Source of the DNA: GWB1-38-13 sp964488535
GTDB taxonomy: Bacteria; Patescibacteriota; Microgenomatia; UBA8517
DNA: 64,000 nucleotides
Direction: 5' to 3'
NCBI GenBank assembly: GCA_964488535.1
Contig: CAZAUT010000002.1
Location: 1 to 64,000, forward strand
How positions within the stretch are numbered: the first letter of the stretch is position 1; every line of letters starts with the position of its first letter. The position numbers were made by a program, and so were the translations under genes. The notes under the pieces were generated by a model. That model ran no database searches and was not told the DNA's origin. It saw only the letters and a list, made by a program, of their open reading frames with translations. Positions 17,132 to 27,489 of the stretch are shown piece after piece.

Positions 17132-18733
17132 TCAACCAGAGGCGGTTGACGCTACACATTTTTTTAGAGGGTTGGTCTTAAATCCAATCATTATTTTGTT
17201 ACCGAAATGATCTTTTATGAAAAATACCTGCTCCAACCTGTGCTCGAATGACTGTGTTTCGGAAACGGTAAGAGAATCTCCGATAATTATTTGCTCAACA
17301 CAAGGATCCGTTTTCCAATCGATTGGACGTACTTCGATATTGGAAAACAGATACTCGTTTTCGGGCGGGAGAGACCGGTAATAGTCGGTTTTGTATTTTA
17401 TGTCCACTTCTTCCTGGTATTTTCCAGCAGGGTAATTCAGATAATACAAAAGCAAAATATAATTTCTGGGATTTCTGCTGTTATCAATTAAATATTTTTT
17501 GTCAGAATTCTGTTCAATAAAATTTGCGACCCGGGCATATCCGTTGTTCCACGCTTCCGCACGCTCTATGGGAAATAACACAAAGTAGGAACGATAAAGC
17601 AGGGTGAAAGAGTAGAAGAGTAGAAGAGCGGAAGAAACCGCAAAAAGCAGGGGTGGAATTTTCCCAGCAATTTTATCTATCCCCAATCCAATTACTATCA
17701 TTAATGGCAGTAGGAAGGGCAGGGCGCGCTGAATCGATATAAATTCCCCCGACATGACGGCAGGTATTAGAGTTGTAGTAAAAAGGAGGATCAATAATTT
17801 CATATTTCTTTCTTTCCTTCGTTTAATCATCCAAAATACCCCAACCAGAAAAGGCACAACCATCCAGTTGTACATAACAGATAATTCCGGAACGGTGTGC
17901 TGAAGATCGATATCGGACAGTTTATAAAAAAGATTTTTTATTGAAAGATAGGAAAATGTTTGATTTGCAATATTTTTTACCATCCTCCCTGAACCTTCCA
18001 ACATTCTTTCGTTTTTTACCCAAAAAGCGGGCGTCGTAATTACGGTAAAATGAGGAATATGAATAACAAATAACAAAACTATTGAAACTATTAAACTATT
18101 AATATTTCGTTTGCAAAATATCGTATTTTTAAAAATTATCAAATAGAAAATAACAAATATCGGCGCCAAAAATCTCTGTGTATGGGCGGTATAGGTTGAA
18201 AGAGATAGAAATATTACGGCGGGAATATAATCTTGAGGTTTGTCTAAGGCAATTGCCAAAAAGTAAACCCCAATATTAAAAAACGTATAGGCAAGAGTCA
18301 CTTCATAACCAAGCCGTGCATTAAAGATAAACCAAGGAGATATTGCGTAAAATAAAGTTATTAAAACGTACGACGCACGTTTTTTGTATATCCCAAGTTT
18401 TTTTGTAAACAGGTAGAAAAATACTATACTGACGATCGCCGATATTACGGATATTGATCTGAAAACCGCGACTCCGTTTCCGAAAAATTTAATGAACATG
18501 GCCGATACATAAATAAACAAGGGTGGAGTGTATGACCCCAAAAGACGGAATAACACGGGGTGTGGCTGCCCGAATGCATCTCTTCCTGTTTCCAATATTG
18601 ACATTGCGTTATATGCAACCACCGCCTCATCGACATAAAAACCGTTGGGAATGGAGGATAATTTGAAGGTGTAGATAACACCTGCAAATATTAAAATTAA
18701 TCCTAAAGAAAATGCTTCTTTAATATGTTTCAT
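17132..18733 (-). CDS. GT-C family glycosyltransferase (GT39/ArnT-like)
   Basis: A 533-residue integral membrane protein with about 11-12 helices. The first external loop has the YVDEAVVAYNAMS motif, whose acidic pair is the catalytic or metal-binding DE of PMT/ArnT-type GT-C enzymes that use polyprenyl-phosphate sugars. The C-terminal third is a soluble extracytoplasmic domain. It is the first gene of the run GT-C, Cache-HAMP sensor, kinase, regulator, so surface glycosylation may be linked to this signalling set. Acceptor and sugar are unknown. Confidence 0.8.
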   Translation of the reverse strand: MKHIKEAFSLGLILIFAGVIYTFKLSSIPNGFYVDEAVVAYNAMSILETGRDAFGQPHPVLFRLLGSYTPPLFIYVSAMFIKFFGNGVAVFRSISVISAIVSIVFFYLFTKKLGIYKKRASYVLITLFYAISPWFIFNARLGYEVTLAYTFFNIGVYFLAIALDKPQDYIPAVIFLSLSTYTAHTQRFLAPIFVIFYLIIFKNTIFCKRNINSLIVSIVLLFVIHIPHFTVITTPAFWVKNERMLEGSGRMVKNIANQTFSYLSIKNLFYKLSDIDLQHTVPELSVMYNWMVVPFLVGVFWMIKRRKERNMKLLILLFTTTLIPAVMSGEFISIQRALPFLLPLMIVIGLGIDKIAGKIPPLLFAVSSALLLFYSFTLLYRSYFVLFPIERAEAWNNGYARVANFIEQNSDKKYLIDNSRNPRNYILLLYYLNYPAGKYQEEVDIKYKTDYYRSLPPENEYLFSNIEVRPIDWKTDPCVEQIIIGDSLTVSETQSFEHRLEQVFFIKDHFGNKIMIGFKTNPLKKCVASTASG

Positions 18734-18749
18734 GTTTAATTTCTAATTT

Positions 18750-19442
18750 CTAAATCCTAAACAAATCCCAATTTTTAAATAACAAAAAGCACACCCTTTG
18801 TATCCCGATATAAATAAACAGAACAATAAACGGAAAGATCAAAAACGGGCCGTATTTTCCGTGAACACCCATAAGTGAAAGAAAAACAACAGTAAACATT
18901 AAACAATAATCAGTAAGTAGCATTTTTACTCTTCTTTCTTTTTCAAGATTTTCGTTAACGAAAAGGTATAGTCCCACAAAGAAAAACGGTAAAGCAGCAA
19001 AGGAGAAATAGTCTGGAAAGTAGGTATTAAAGTCAATCGTGTCTGTGAAATTACCGATAAATATATTCGCGTATTGAATCTCTTTTTTATGTTCCATGAT
19101 GTAACCCAACCTTGCCTGGTTCGGCGGATAGTAATTCATTCTTTGTATTTGTTGGTCAATTTGTGACGGAGTGAAAGTATATGTATTTTTTATATTAGTG
19201 GTTGTGGTTTGAAATATAACCAGTAATAAAAAGGTGAACAAATAATATTTAATCGATCGTTCTTTTTTATTATAAAAAAACGATAATAATATCGCCGTGT
19301 TGATAGTAAACAATAGGGGTATAAAAATCGCATGTACGGATGTTTTAGAAAACCATCCGATGGTAAAACAAAAAACAAGTGATATTGCCAATATCTTTAC
19401 TGAATACCGCGTAAACAATCTTCCCCCAACTTTTTTCATCAA
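18750..19442 (-). CDS. Hypothetical membrane protein, 230 aa
   Basis: Predicted membrane protein with about five to six helices, separated by a soluble loop (about residues 75-140) with YPPNQARLGYIMEHKKE. It resembles the C-terminal part of GT-C-type proteins and directly precedes such a gene (16 bp), so it may be a partner or a truncated homologue; no catalytic DE motif is visible. Upstream of it lies a 434-bp stretch without intact genes. Confidence 0.55.
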   Translation of the reverse strand: MMKKVGGRLFTRYSVKILAISLVFCFTIGWFSKTSVHAIFIPLLFTINTAILLSFFYNKKERSIKYYLFTFLLLVIFQTTTTNIKNTYTFTPSQIDQQIQRMNYYPPNQARLGYIMEHKKEIQYANIFIGNFTDTIDFNTYFPDYFSFAALPFFFVGLYLFVNENLEKERRVKMLLTDYCLMFTVVFLSLMGVHGKYGPFLIFPFIVLFIYIGIQRVCFLLFKNWDLFRI

Positions 19443-19876
19443 TTACAATTGTAAGATATCCGTAGTATTATCTCCAAACATTTTTACTTCACCGGTTGCC
19501 GGACCATATAAATGAACACCTCAATCCCCAAAATCTCTTTTACGGCATCCTGACTTTGCAGTAAATACTCTATCTATATTTTATGAGAGAATTATTATTC
19601 ATAGCCTAATATCCTTCCCTGCATGGCGTCGTTGGAGATTGTCTTGAGATTAATATAGTGATGTTTTTATAAACTTGTCACGATCTTAAAGGTTATTCGT
19701 TTTCCCGAAATAGTAACATGCATAGTGTCTTATCATGCAGTTCAGAATATTCGAAGTTCTGTCGCGGGGAACAGATTATCTGTCCGATGTAAACTTCAAC
19801 CGCAGATGGGTCCGGCGAATACCCGATACGCTTCACCTGAACCCGAGACGACAAAACCTGCGCGCACGAAGATCGG
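19443..19876. other. Gene-poor stretch with possible coding remnants
   Basis: No intact gene. On the minus strand at about 19497-19580 there is a short open end reading IEYLLQSQDAVKEILGIEVF and on to a stop, which looks like the tail of a lost protein. The part at 19755-19875 is richer in GC than its surroundings. Both fit decayed or imported DNA, but the evidence is slight. Confidence 0.3.
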
Positions 19877-22396
19877 TCATGAAGGAAGTGCAAAGTAGAA
19901 AGTAGAACCTTTTCCGTAAACACTTTTAAACCACATTCTTCCTCTATGTTGATTAACGATATTGTATGAAATATACAGTCCCAAACCCAGGGAGGTAAAT
20001 TTATTTTGAAGATAATTATTCCTCCCAACTTGGTAAAACCTTTCAAAAAGGTGATTCTGTTGCTTTTTCGGAATTCCTATTCCAAAATCTTTTATGCTTA
20101 CCAGCAATTCATTATTAATTTTTTTTGTTTCAATAACTATTTTTAGCGAATTTTTGCTGTACTTAACCGCGTTTGTTAAAAGATTGACTACCACCTGCGA
20201 TAACCTGAAATAATCTCCCGTTATATTCATATTTGCCCTCTTCTCAAAAATAAATTTGAAATTCTTTTGTTTTTTACCTGCATCGTTATTTACAACAATT
20301 TTTAAATCTTTAATGACTTCATCAATTAATGCGTCGAGATTAAAATTCTCCCTATTAAGCAACAATTTTCCCGATTGTATTTTGGTAACGTCCAGCATTT
20401 GATTCACAAGATGGACCAATTTGTCTATCTGGCTCTGCATCCGTGTAAGGACGTATTTCCTGTTTATATTTTTGCTGTTATTATACTTTCCGGATATTAT
20501 TTGGGCGTAAGCTTTGAGGCTTGTCAACGGGGTTTTTAACTCGTGTGATGCAATATCGATAAAGTCATCCTTTCTGTCTTCCAGTTGTTTTCGATAGGTA
20601 ATATCCACAAAAGCTGCGACCGCACCGGCAGGTTTATTTTTTATTCCCAATATTGGAACCACATTTCCCATCAAAGTCCTTCTGCCTCCATTTTCAAAAA
20701 CAAATTCCAATTCGTAATCCCAAAGAGGTTTTCCGCTGGCAGCCACTCTCTGAAGAGGCATTTCGGAAGGTTTTAGCTTTATTCCCTTTTCATAAATATC
20801 ATAATGTTTTAGCTTATTAACAATTTGTCCTGTCTTCGACAAATTTTCACCGATTTTTACCTTACTGAATTTGTAAGCTGCCCTGTTTCCGGATATAGTT
20901 TTGCATTTGGCATCGTGGGCAATCCAAATAATCGCAGGAGTGCTGTCTAAAATTGCCTTTAATCTTATAAGCTGAATTTTATAGTCCTCCCTGCTTGCTT
21001 TTAATGCGACTTCCGAATTTTTCAGTTCCGTTATATCTTGTACCATGACTAAAACCGATCCTTCTTTGCCGTTGTTGTCTTTCAAAACCACTCCTGAAAC
21101 CAGTGCCGTAATTTTTCCGCCGTCTTTTTTTAACCATACCGTCTCAAGATTGCTTAAAGATCCTTTTTTTAAAATCTTTTTCCAACCTTCGCTGATTTTT
21201 TCATGGTATTTGGGATCAATAAATTCTATTAAATTTTTACCCATAAATTCTTTCTTTTTTTTGAAGCCTAACATCTTGACAGCTTTTTTGTTTGCCATTA
21301 ACAACCTACCATCTATACTTGCCAAAACCGAGTTTGTCGGTGAATTTTCGAAAATAGTTTTAAATTTCATTTCAGAAGTTCTTATTTTTTCTTCCGCCTT
21401 TTTACTCTCTGTAAGATCTATTCCGTATGAAATATTCGTATCCTTAATATTCACATAACTCCATAGGATATGTTTTTTTGAACCGTCTTTACAGACGGCC
21501 GTTGCCTCCATGGGCTTAATTGATTTTCCCGATTTGTATACTTTTTTTATCCTTCTCTCCCATTCTTCAACTAAACCTCTTCGGTATTCCGGATCGGGAT
21601 AAGCCAAAGGGTACCAGTGGGCTACGGTTGGGACGTCTTTTAATGTGTAGCCGAACAATTTAACAAATCTGGGATTGACATATTCCGCTTTTTGATCCAA
21701 ACCTTTTGCAAGATAAATCGCGTAAGGTGACGCATCAACTACCTTTTTAAACATTGCTTCTTTTTTGTGCAACTCCTGTTCAATTTTTTTATTCTTCACA
21801 TTTTCAATACGTTTCCATTTTCCCTGCCTTTTTATAAGTGCAAATTCATGATTGGTCACCACATCGATGACATCTCTTGAGGAACATTTATTCAGAGAAT
21901 AAGTACATAAAACTATAAGTTTATATTTGTCTATAACTTTGTTTATTTCCGATTCATATGCAATAAAGTCATCCCATTCTTTTTTACTCTCCAGCCAAAA
22001 AGGATTACCGCTGACACGAAGTCCGCTGTAGCCCGCGGATAACGCTTTATTATGTTCGCCTACCCAATCCACCAAAACCCGTTTCATCTCAAAGATACCC
22101 TTTCTTAAATACCAACGATTGTGGGGTAAAATTTCTATTTGTCTCTTGTCGATAAATTTACTAAATCCCGGAATGTATTTTTTTAAAGAGTGTAATGCCA
22201 TATCGGTGTCCAAAAATTCGGAGGTGATCCAGATACACTTTTCATTGTTTTCAAGACCGGCCTTGAAATACGGCAGGAGAACCTGAAGCATGTCACCGGT
22301 AGTTTCGTAAAATTGGCAAAAGTGTGTACCCCACGGAATCCGTTTGGTTGCCTGAAAGCCGGTATGCCTTAACTCATCGTCGTTTTTTTTAGTCAT
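19877..22396 (-). CDS. MEDS-PAS histidine kinase
   Basis: An 839-residue soluble kinase. Residues about 20-190 match the MEDS sensory domain (WGTHFCQFYET, then GLRVSGNPFW), a family found in methanogens and the DcmR regulator and related to the KaiC-like fold. Three PAS domains follow (about 214-330, 340-458, 472-600), then HisKA with His618 in DIASHELKTPLT and an HATPase domain with VVNLLTNAVKYS and DFGIGIP. No membrane helix is present, so the signal is cytoplasmic. No receiver gene is adjacent; the CheY-like protein at 13073 is the nearest. The frame is open up to 22465, but the ATG at 22396 (MTKKNDDELR) is the natural start. Confidence 0.9.
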   Translation of the reverse strand: MTKKNDDELRHTGFQATKRIPWGTHFCQFYETTGDMLQVLLPYFKAGLENNEKCIWITSEFLDTDMALHSLKKYIPGFSKFIDKRQIEILPHNRWYLRKGIFEMKRVLVDWVGEHNKALSAGYSGLRVSGNPFWLESKKEWDDFIAYESEINKVIDKYKLIVLCTYSLNKCSSRDVIDVVTNHEFALIKRQGKWKRIENVKNKKIEQELHKKEAMFKKVVDASPYAIYLAKGLDQKAEYVNPRFVKLFGYTLKDVPTVAHWYPLAYPDPEYRRGLVEEWERRIKKVYKSGKSIKPMEATAVCKDGSKKHILWSYVNIKDTNISYGIDLTESKKAEEKIRTSEMKFKTIFENSPTNSVLASIDGRLLMANKKAVKMLGFKKKKEFMGKNLIEFIDPKYHEKISEGWKKILKKGSLSNLETVWLKKDGGKITALVSGVVLKDNNGKEGSVLVMVQDITELKNSEVALKASREDYKIQLIRLKAILDSTPAIIWIAHDAKCKTISGNRAAYKFSKVKIGENLSKTGQIVNKLKHYDIYEKGIKLKPSEMPLQRVAASGKPLWDYELEFVFENGGRRTLMGNVVPILGIKNKPAGAVAAFVDITYRKQLEDRKDDFIDIASHELKTPLTSLKAYAQIISGKYNNSKNINRKYVLTRMQSQIDKLVHLVNQMLDVTKIQSGKLLLNRENFNLDALIDEVIKDLKIVVNNDAGKKQKNFKFIFEKRANMNITGDYFRLSQVVVNLLTNAVKYSKNSLKIVIETKKINNELLVSIKDFGIGIPKKQQNHLFERFYQVGRNNYLQNKFTSLGLGLYISYNIVNQHRGRMWFKSVYGKGSTFYFALPS

Positions 22397-22546
22397 AATG
22401 AATATATAGTACTTTAAAACTCTGTCTGTTATTATAAGCCAACACTGGTGCGTAACACAAAGCAAAGTCTCTTTGTCCTACAAAATATGGCTCATGTTGC
22501 CGAGAAAGGAGAGGTTAATCAAATCCGGTCTCGTAGTAGTTTATCC

Positions 22547-25351
22547 TTATTCAACCTGCGGGTAATGACACTTTTTCCACTTTTTTCCGCTACCGCACCA
22601 GCAAGGGTCGTTACGGCCAAGTTTGTTAGTTTGTTTATTAGTTACTTCTTTGCTTTGGTTAAATACAGAATTTATTCCTGAACTTTGACTTGTACTTGAA
22701 CTAAATGCAGGAGTTCCTGATTTTGCAGTTCTATCTTCCCCCATATTTGATAACCCTGTCTGATCAAGCTGATCAACGTTCGTCCTTGCCTGCTCAAAAG
22801 GTATAACGGGCTTCAAGTCCGGAAGCGGTTGCGACCTTAACGGTGGACGCTGTGCCACCCCTACCCTAAATAATCTTCTTGAAACCTCACTGTCTATTTT
22901 GGACAAAAGGCTTTCAAACATTTCAAATGCTTCATTCTTGAATTCCGACAGAGGATCTTTCTGTGCATACCCGCGGAGTTTAACGGCATCTTCAAAAGCA
23001 TCAATTGCATCAAGGTGTTCGATCCACATATGATCGATAGAGGATAAGTAGGCAAACTTTTCTATATGGGAAAAAACCTGCTCCCCAAGTTCTTTCTTAC
23101 GTCCTTCATAAATATCCATTACGACTTTATTAAAAAACTCTTCAACCTCTTGTGCTTTTTTCCCGCTTTTCAACTGTTCTATTAGTGCAGATCTCCCCGC
23201 TTCGTCAAAAGGTACTATCTCGCATAGTCCGACTACCGCCTTCTCGGCGTCGATTTCACCATTTTCAAAAGATGATGAAAAGGCAACAATATTTCTTACT
23301 TCATTTTCAAGCTTTTCTTTTATCTTTTCTCTCAAATTATCCGACTTTAGAATCTCAAGTCTTAATTTATAAACAATTTCTCTTTGCTGATTCTTTACAT
23401 CGTCGTATTCAACAAGATTTTTTCTGGCATCAAAATGAAAACCCTCAACCTTGCTTTGTGCACCTTCAATTGCCCTCCCGATAAAAGCATTCTCTATCGG
23501 TTGGTCTTCGGGCAGTTTAAACTTATCCATAAGCGAAATTATCTGTTCCCCGCCGAAAATCCTCATCAAATCGTCCTCAAGAGAAAGATAGAACCTGGAT
23601 GATCCGGGGTCTCCCTGACGCCCCGACCGTCCCCGAAGCTGGTTATCGATACGACGGGATTCATGTCTTTCCGTTCCTATGACATGTAACCCTCCGGCTT
23701 TTATAACTTCGTTGTGAAGTTCCTGCCACTTTTTCATTTCCCTATCATACTGTGTCCGGCCGCCGGCCTGGAAGGCCTCTGGCCTGGAAGGTTGAGCCCC
23801 CCCAAGAACTATATCAACTCCGCGTCCCGCCATGTTTGTAGCAACCGTTACTGCACCCGGTTTACCGGCATCGGCAATGATCATTGCTTCTCTCTCGTGG
23901 TTTTTGGCATTAAGAACGTTGTGAGGAATTTTCTTGCGTTTCAAATATTCATCAATAATTTCATTCTTTTCAATCGAAGTTGTTCCAACCAAGACCGGCT
24001 GGCCTTTTTTGCTCCGTTCTTCAATTTCGGCTACTATTGCTCCATATTTGCCACGGAGAGTTTTATAGATCATGTCCGAGTGATCTTTTCTAATCATCGG
24101 ATTATTTGTCGGTATAACGACCACTTCAGTTTTATAAATTTTCCGGAATTCCTCCGCCTCCGTTGCTGCTGTCCCCGTCATGCCGGAAAGATGTTCATAA
24201 AGACGAAAATAATTTTGAAAAGAAATTGTTGCCAGAGTTTTGCTTTCCTGCTGAATGGTAACCCCTTCTTTTGCTTCAACCGCCTGGTGAAGACCGTCGC
24301 TCCAACGGCGACCAAACATAAGCCTTCCGGTAAATTCGTCAACTATGGTTACCGCATCGTCTTTGACAACGTAGTCGCGATCCTTCAAAAAAAGAGTCCT
24401 CGCTCTGAGTGCATTCTCAATATGGTGAATTGAATCAAAATCTTTTTCATACAGATTATCAATTCCCAAAATTTTCTCCACCCGTGCAACACCATGCTCC
24501 GTAAGAGTTGCACTTTTAACTTTTTCGTCAATTTTATAGTCCGTATCGGGGTTTAGCTGACCGACAAGGCGGGCAAAATCGTAGTATTTTTTCGTAGGCT
24601 CCGTATCCGGAGCAGAAATTATAAGAGGTGTCCTTGCTTCGTCAATTAATATCGAGTCAACTTCATCGACAATTGCAAAATAGTGACTACGTTGCGACAT
24701 TTCGGATATAGATTGCACCATATTGTCACGAAGGTAATCAAAACCAAATTCATTGTTTGTACCGTAAGTTACATCACAAGCGTAGCTTTCCTTCCTCGAT
24801 GAAGGTTTAAGGTGTGAAAGACGTTCGTCACCGTGGCTTGAATCGGTAAATTCGGGATCGTAGACATACGATTTCATTTCCTGCGCGATCGCACCGACGC
24901 TCATTCCCATAAGCGCAAAGATGGGTGCATTCCAACCGGCATCACGGCGAGCAAGATAGTCGTTGACCGTTACGAGATGTGCGCCTTTGCCGGCTAAAGC
25001 ACGTAAATATAATGCAGGAACGGCAGAAAGGGTTTTTCCTTCACCGGTTTTCTGTTCGGCAATTTTACCCTCGTACAAGGCGGTTGCAGCCATCATCTGG
25101 ACATCAAAGTGCCTCTTTCCAAGTACTCGGAACGTCGCCTCGCGTACAAGAGCAAATGCTTCGGGTAAAATACTTTCCAAAGTTTCTCCTTTTTGAATTT
25201 TTTCTTTGAACTGCTTCGTTTTTCCCGCAAAATCCTTGTCTTTCAATTTTTTAACGGACGCCTCAAAACTGTTTATTTGAAGAGCGACTTTTGAAAATCT
25301 GTCAACTTCTCTTTGGTTAACGTCTAAAAGTTTTGAAAATAATTTAAGCAT
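22547..25351 (-). CDS. secA: Protein translocase ATPase SecA
   Basis: Full-length SecA (934 residues), the motor that pushes unfolded preproteins through SecYEG. Walker A is in AEQKTGEGKTLSA, the DEAD-type box is VDEVDSILIDEARTPLI, and motif VI is in RIDNQLRGRSGRQGDPGSSRF. The C-terminus carries the zinc-binding SEC-C tail (DPCWCGSGKKWKKCH) used for SecB or phospholipid contact. After DIVLGG there is a short Pro/Arg/Gly-rich loop encoded by near-repeated CTGGAAGG and GGCCGCCGGCC words, possibly another repeat insertion, although loops occur here in other SecA proteins. Confidence 0.97.
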   Translation of the reverse strand: MLKLFSKLLDVNQREVDRFSKVALQINSFEASVKKLKDKDFAGKTKQFKEKIQKGETLESILPEAFALVREATFRVLGKRHFDVQMMAATALYEGKIAEQKTGEGKTLSAVPALYLRALAGKGAHLVTVNDYLARRDAGWNAPIFALMGMSVGAIAQEMKSYVYDPEFTDSSHGDERLSHLKPSSRKESYACDVTYGTNNEFGFDYLRDNMVQSISEMSQRSHYFAIVDEVDSILIDEARTPLIISAPDTEPTKKYYDFARLVGQLNPDTDYKIDEKVKSATLTEHGVARVEKILGIDNLYEKDFDSIHHIENALRARTLFLKDRDYVVKDDAVTIVDEFTGRLMFGRRWSDGLHQAVEAKEGVTIQQESKTLATISFQNYFRLYEHLSGMTGTAATEAEEFRKIYKTEVVVIPTNNPMIRKDHSDMIYKTLRGKYGAIVAEIEERSKKGQPVLVGTTSIEKNEIIDEYLKRKKIPHNVLNAKNHEREAMIIADAGKPGAVTVATNMAGRGVDIVLGGAQPSRPEAFQAGGRTQYDREMKKWQELHNEVIKAGGLHVIGTERHESRRIDNQLRGRSGRQGDPGSSRFYLSLEDDLMRIFGGEQIISLMDKFKLPEDQPIENAFIGRAIEGAQSKVEGFHFDARKNLVEYDDVKNQQREIVYKLRLEILKSDNLREKIKEKLENEVRNIVAFSSSFENGEIDAEKAVVGLCEIVPFDEAGRSALIEQLKSGKKAQEVEEFFNKVVMDIYEGRKKELGEQVFSHIEKFAYLSSIDHMWIEHLDAIDAFEDAVKLRGYAQKDPLSEFKNEAFEMFESLLSKIDSEVSRRLFRVGVAQRPPLRSQPLPDLKPVIPFEQARTNVDQLDQTGLSNMGEDRTAKSGTPAFSSSTSQSSGINSVFNQSKEVTNKQTNKLGRNDPCWCGSGKKWKKCHYPQVE

Positions 25352-25546
25352 AGTATTGATTACTGCGACGACTCACACTCCCGTCATGTTGACAATCTTA
25401 ATTAAAGATTGGTTACCTATTTACTTCAGCATCTTTTTCGGAAAGATTCTGAACCGTGTTCAAAATATCGGGAAGCGCATTTATTTTATTATAATAATCT
25501 TAGCAGATGAAGGACTGAATTGCTAATCATAGTCAATCTATTATTA

Positions 25547-27385
25547 TTACTCCATTCCATAAAGACTTCTTGCAACCATTATTTTTTTCACAATTCTTTC
25601 CCACGCTTGACGAAAGTGCCTTAAATTTTGTGGGTTATATGTTTTAACCGTTACATCATTGCCTCCTAAATTGACTGCTTTTTCTCCCGTTACACTCGGT
25701 CTAAGGTTTTCCCCTGAAAACTTCTCCGCTTCAACAAAAAGTTTGAATTTTGCACCAATTTCGTCGTTCACTCTGGTCATTGCAACTTCCAATATCTCAA
25801 AACTTTTATGAGCTCTCAAAATCGGGTCTCTAATTAATTCAAGCACACCATGAGGACGGGAAGGATCTTTCCATCGACGATAAGCCACCAAACCTTGTGC
25901 CAGGGTTATTGCATAATAGGTCATCTCTCTTTCATACTTTTTAATGTCGTTTCCCATGGGAAAAAGACTGGTTTTGAGATCAAGAGTTCTAATCGTCATT
26001 CCAAATCCAACGCCTTCGTCCAACAATTCAAAAAACTTCATATTTGTAAGAAGCGAAGGCCAATGGTTTTTTTTGTATTCTTCCATAATGAACTGACGGA
26101 AACGATGTCTAAACTCATCTTTGAGTTTGTTTTCTTGACTATTTTCAATTTTGTCTGGAACTTCAAAAATAATTGCATCCGGTCTTATGTTTGAAGGGTC
26201 TCTGTATTCAATCTTTTGTTCAGGTAATCTATCCCGAACCTGGTCAATATATTTTGGATCAAAGCGACTGTCTTCACCGCATAATTCTTTTAACATTTCA
26301 ATCAGATCTTCTTTTTGAACACTATCCGAAGACGAACGTCCTCCGATAAAAAAATCAATTTCCCTTGACGCAATTGATAACAATCTCAAGGTCAAAATAT
26401 CAGCCAATTCCTGCATATTAATTTGTTTATTTCTGATTAAATCGGTTAAAGCCAAATCCGATTCGTCGGTTTGAAGATATATGAGCAAGTCCTCCGAAAA
26501 ATATCTTTTTGCCTGAGGATTATTCTTTTTATCACGTTCATATTTATTTTCAAGCTCACGATCAAATTTCTTCACAACATCGGGAAAATATTTTAAAACC
26601 GGTTGATTTCTGATCAATACGTTATAAAGCAGGTCTTCTATCGCAACAGTCTTTGAACGGCTCCCAACTGTGGAATCATTCCAGGAAGTGTTATCTTTGA
26701 TGCTTTCGCTTGCCGGTTCTTCTAATTGGCCCTTTCCCAAATCGTGGTTTACCGCCTTCTGCATCAAGTTATAAAGGTTTAAACTGATTTTGTGTTTCCG
26801 CCCGGTTTCGTCCGGTTGTGTAACGATTTCATATTCAGACACACCTCTGAAAATCAACGCACCCAGTTGCTGAAGGTTTTCTATCTGGGGACACAAACGC
26901 GGTTCAGGTATTACAATATACTTATCATCCATGTAAGGAAGTTTTCTTACACCGTGTATAAAAGCTTCCTGTAATTTTTGAGCATCTTCCCATCTTTTGG
27001 TGAAATACTTTTGCAGACCCTCCTTATTAGAAATATTAATGTTTGGTACCGGTGCTCCACCCACCAACAATCTGAAATTTAAGTCTGATTCGTCTGCCTC
27101 ATAAACAACTCCATCCTTAAATGTCTGAATATTTTCTGTCACAGGGAGAATTGTTTGATTATCCAGTCCGGGAACAACTTTATTTGATAAGAGAACTTGC
27201 AGTAAATAATGTAACTTTGTTCCGGCTACCATACCTACCCTTTTGTCAATTTCATCTTCGGTCTCGGCAGGAACAGAGCTTAGACTATTACCTCTTAGTT
27301 CTTCTTTTTTACCAACTACGCTATATAATCCAATACTTACCTGTTTTCCGCCAAGTCCAAATTCAATTCCTGCATCATCCGCCAT
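25547..27385 (-). CDS. Large hypothetical protein, 612 aa
   Basis: I do not recognise this protein. It is soluble, charged and apparently alpha-rich, with no signal peptide, no nucleotide-binding loop and no membrane helix. There is an isolated NHDLGKGQ segment near residue 220 that recalls an HD motif but lacks the rest of that family's pattern. The C-terminal 200 residues (FEVPDKIEN, MKFFELLDEGVGFGMTIRTLDLKTS, TYYAITLAQGLVAYRRWKD) look like a conserved domain. The frame is open to 27415 from a TTG, but the ATG at 27385 with GGTGAG before it is preferred. It lies just upstream of secA on the same strand, separated by a 195-bp spacer. Confidence 0.7.
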   Translation of the reverse strand: MADDAGIEFGLGGKQVSIGLYSVVGKKEELRGNSLSSVPAETEDEIDKRVGMVAGTKLHYLLQVLLSNKVVPGLDNQTILPVTENIQTFKDGVVYEADESDLNFRLLVGGAPVPNINISNKEGLQKYFTKRWEDAQKLQEAFIHGVRKLPYMDDKYIVIPEPRLCPQIENLQQLGALIFRGVSEYEIVTQPDETGRKHKISLNLYNLMQKAVNHDLGKGQLEEPASESIKDNTSWNDSTVGSRSKTVAIEDLLYNVLIRNQPVLKYFPDVVKKFDRELENKYERDKKNNPQAKRYFSEDLLIYLQTDESDLALTDLIRNKQINMQELADILTLRLLSIASREIDFFIGGRSSSDSVQKEDLIEMLKELCGEDSRFDPKYIDQVRDRLPEQKIEYRDPSNIRPDAIIFEVPDKIENSQENKLKDEFRHRFRQFIMEEYKKNHWPSLLTNMKFFELLDEGVGFGMTIRTLDLKTSLFPMGNDIKKYEREMTYYAITLAQGLVAYRRWKDPSRPHGVLELIRDPILRAHKSFEILEVAMTRVNDEIGAKFKLFVEAEKFSGENLRPSVTGEKAVNLGGNDVTVKTYNPQNLRHFRQAWERIVKKIMVARSLYGME

Positions 27386-27489
27386 ACTCACCAATATATC
27401 ATATTTAGATAGCAATCATATTACTATTTACTATCATGCATTGACTTACCTGTTTAAAAATCTGTAAAATGAGTGTTGTTTAAATATTT

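Noticed and set aside
19693..20046. 117-residue open frame on the minus strand
   Set aside because: It mostly overlaps the 3' end of the MEDS histidine kinase in another frame and has no family signal.
23714..24433. 239-residue open frame on the plus strand
   Set aside because: It lies wholly opposite secA and shows no independent coding signal.
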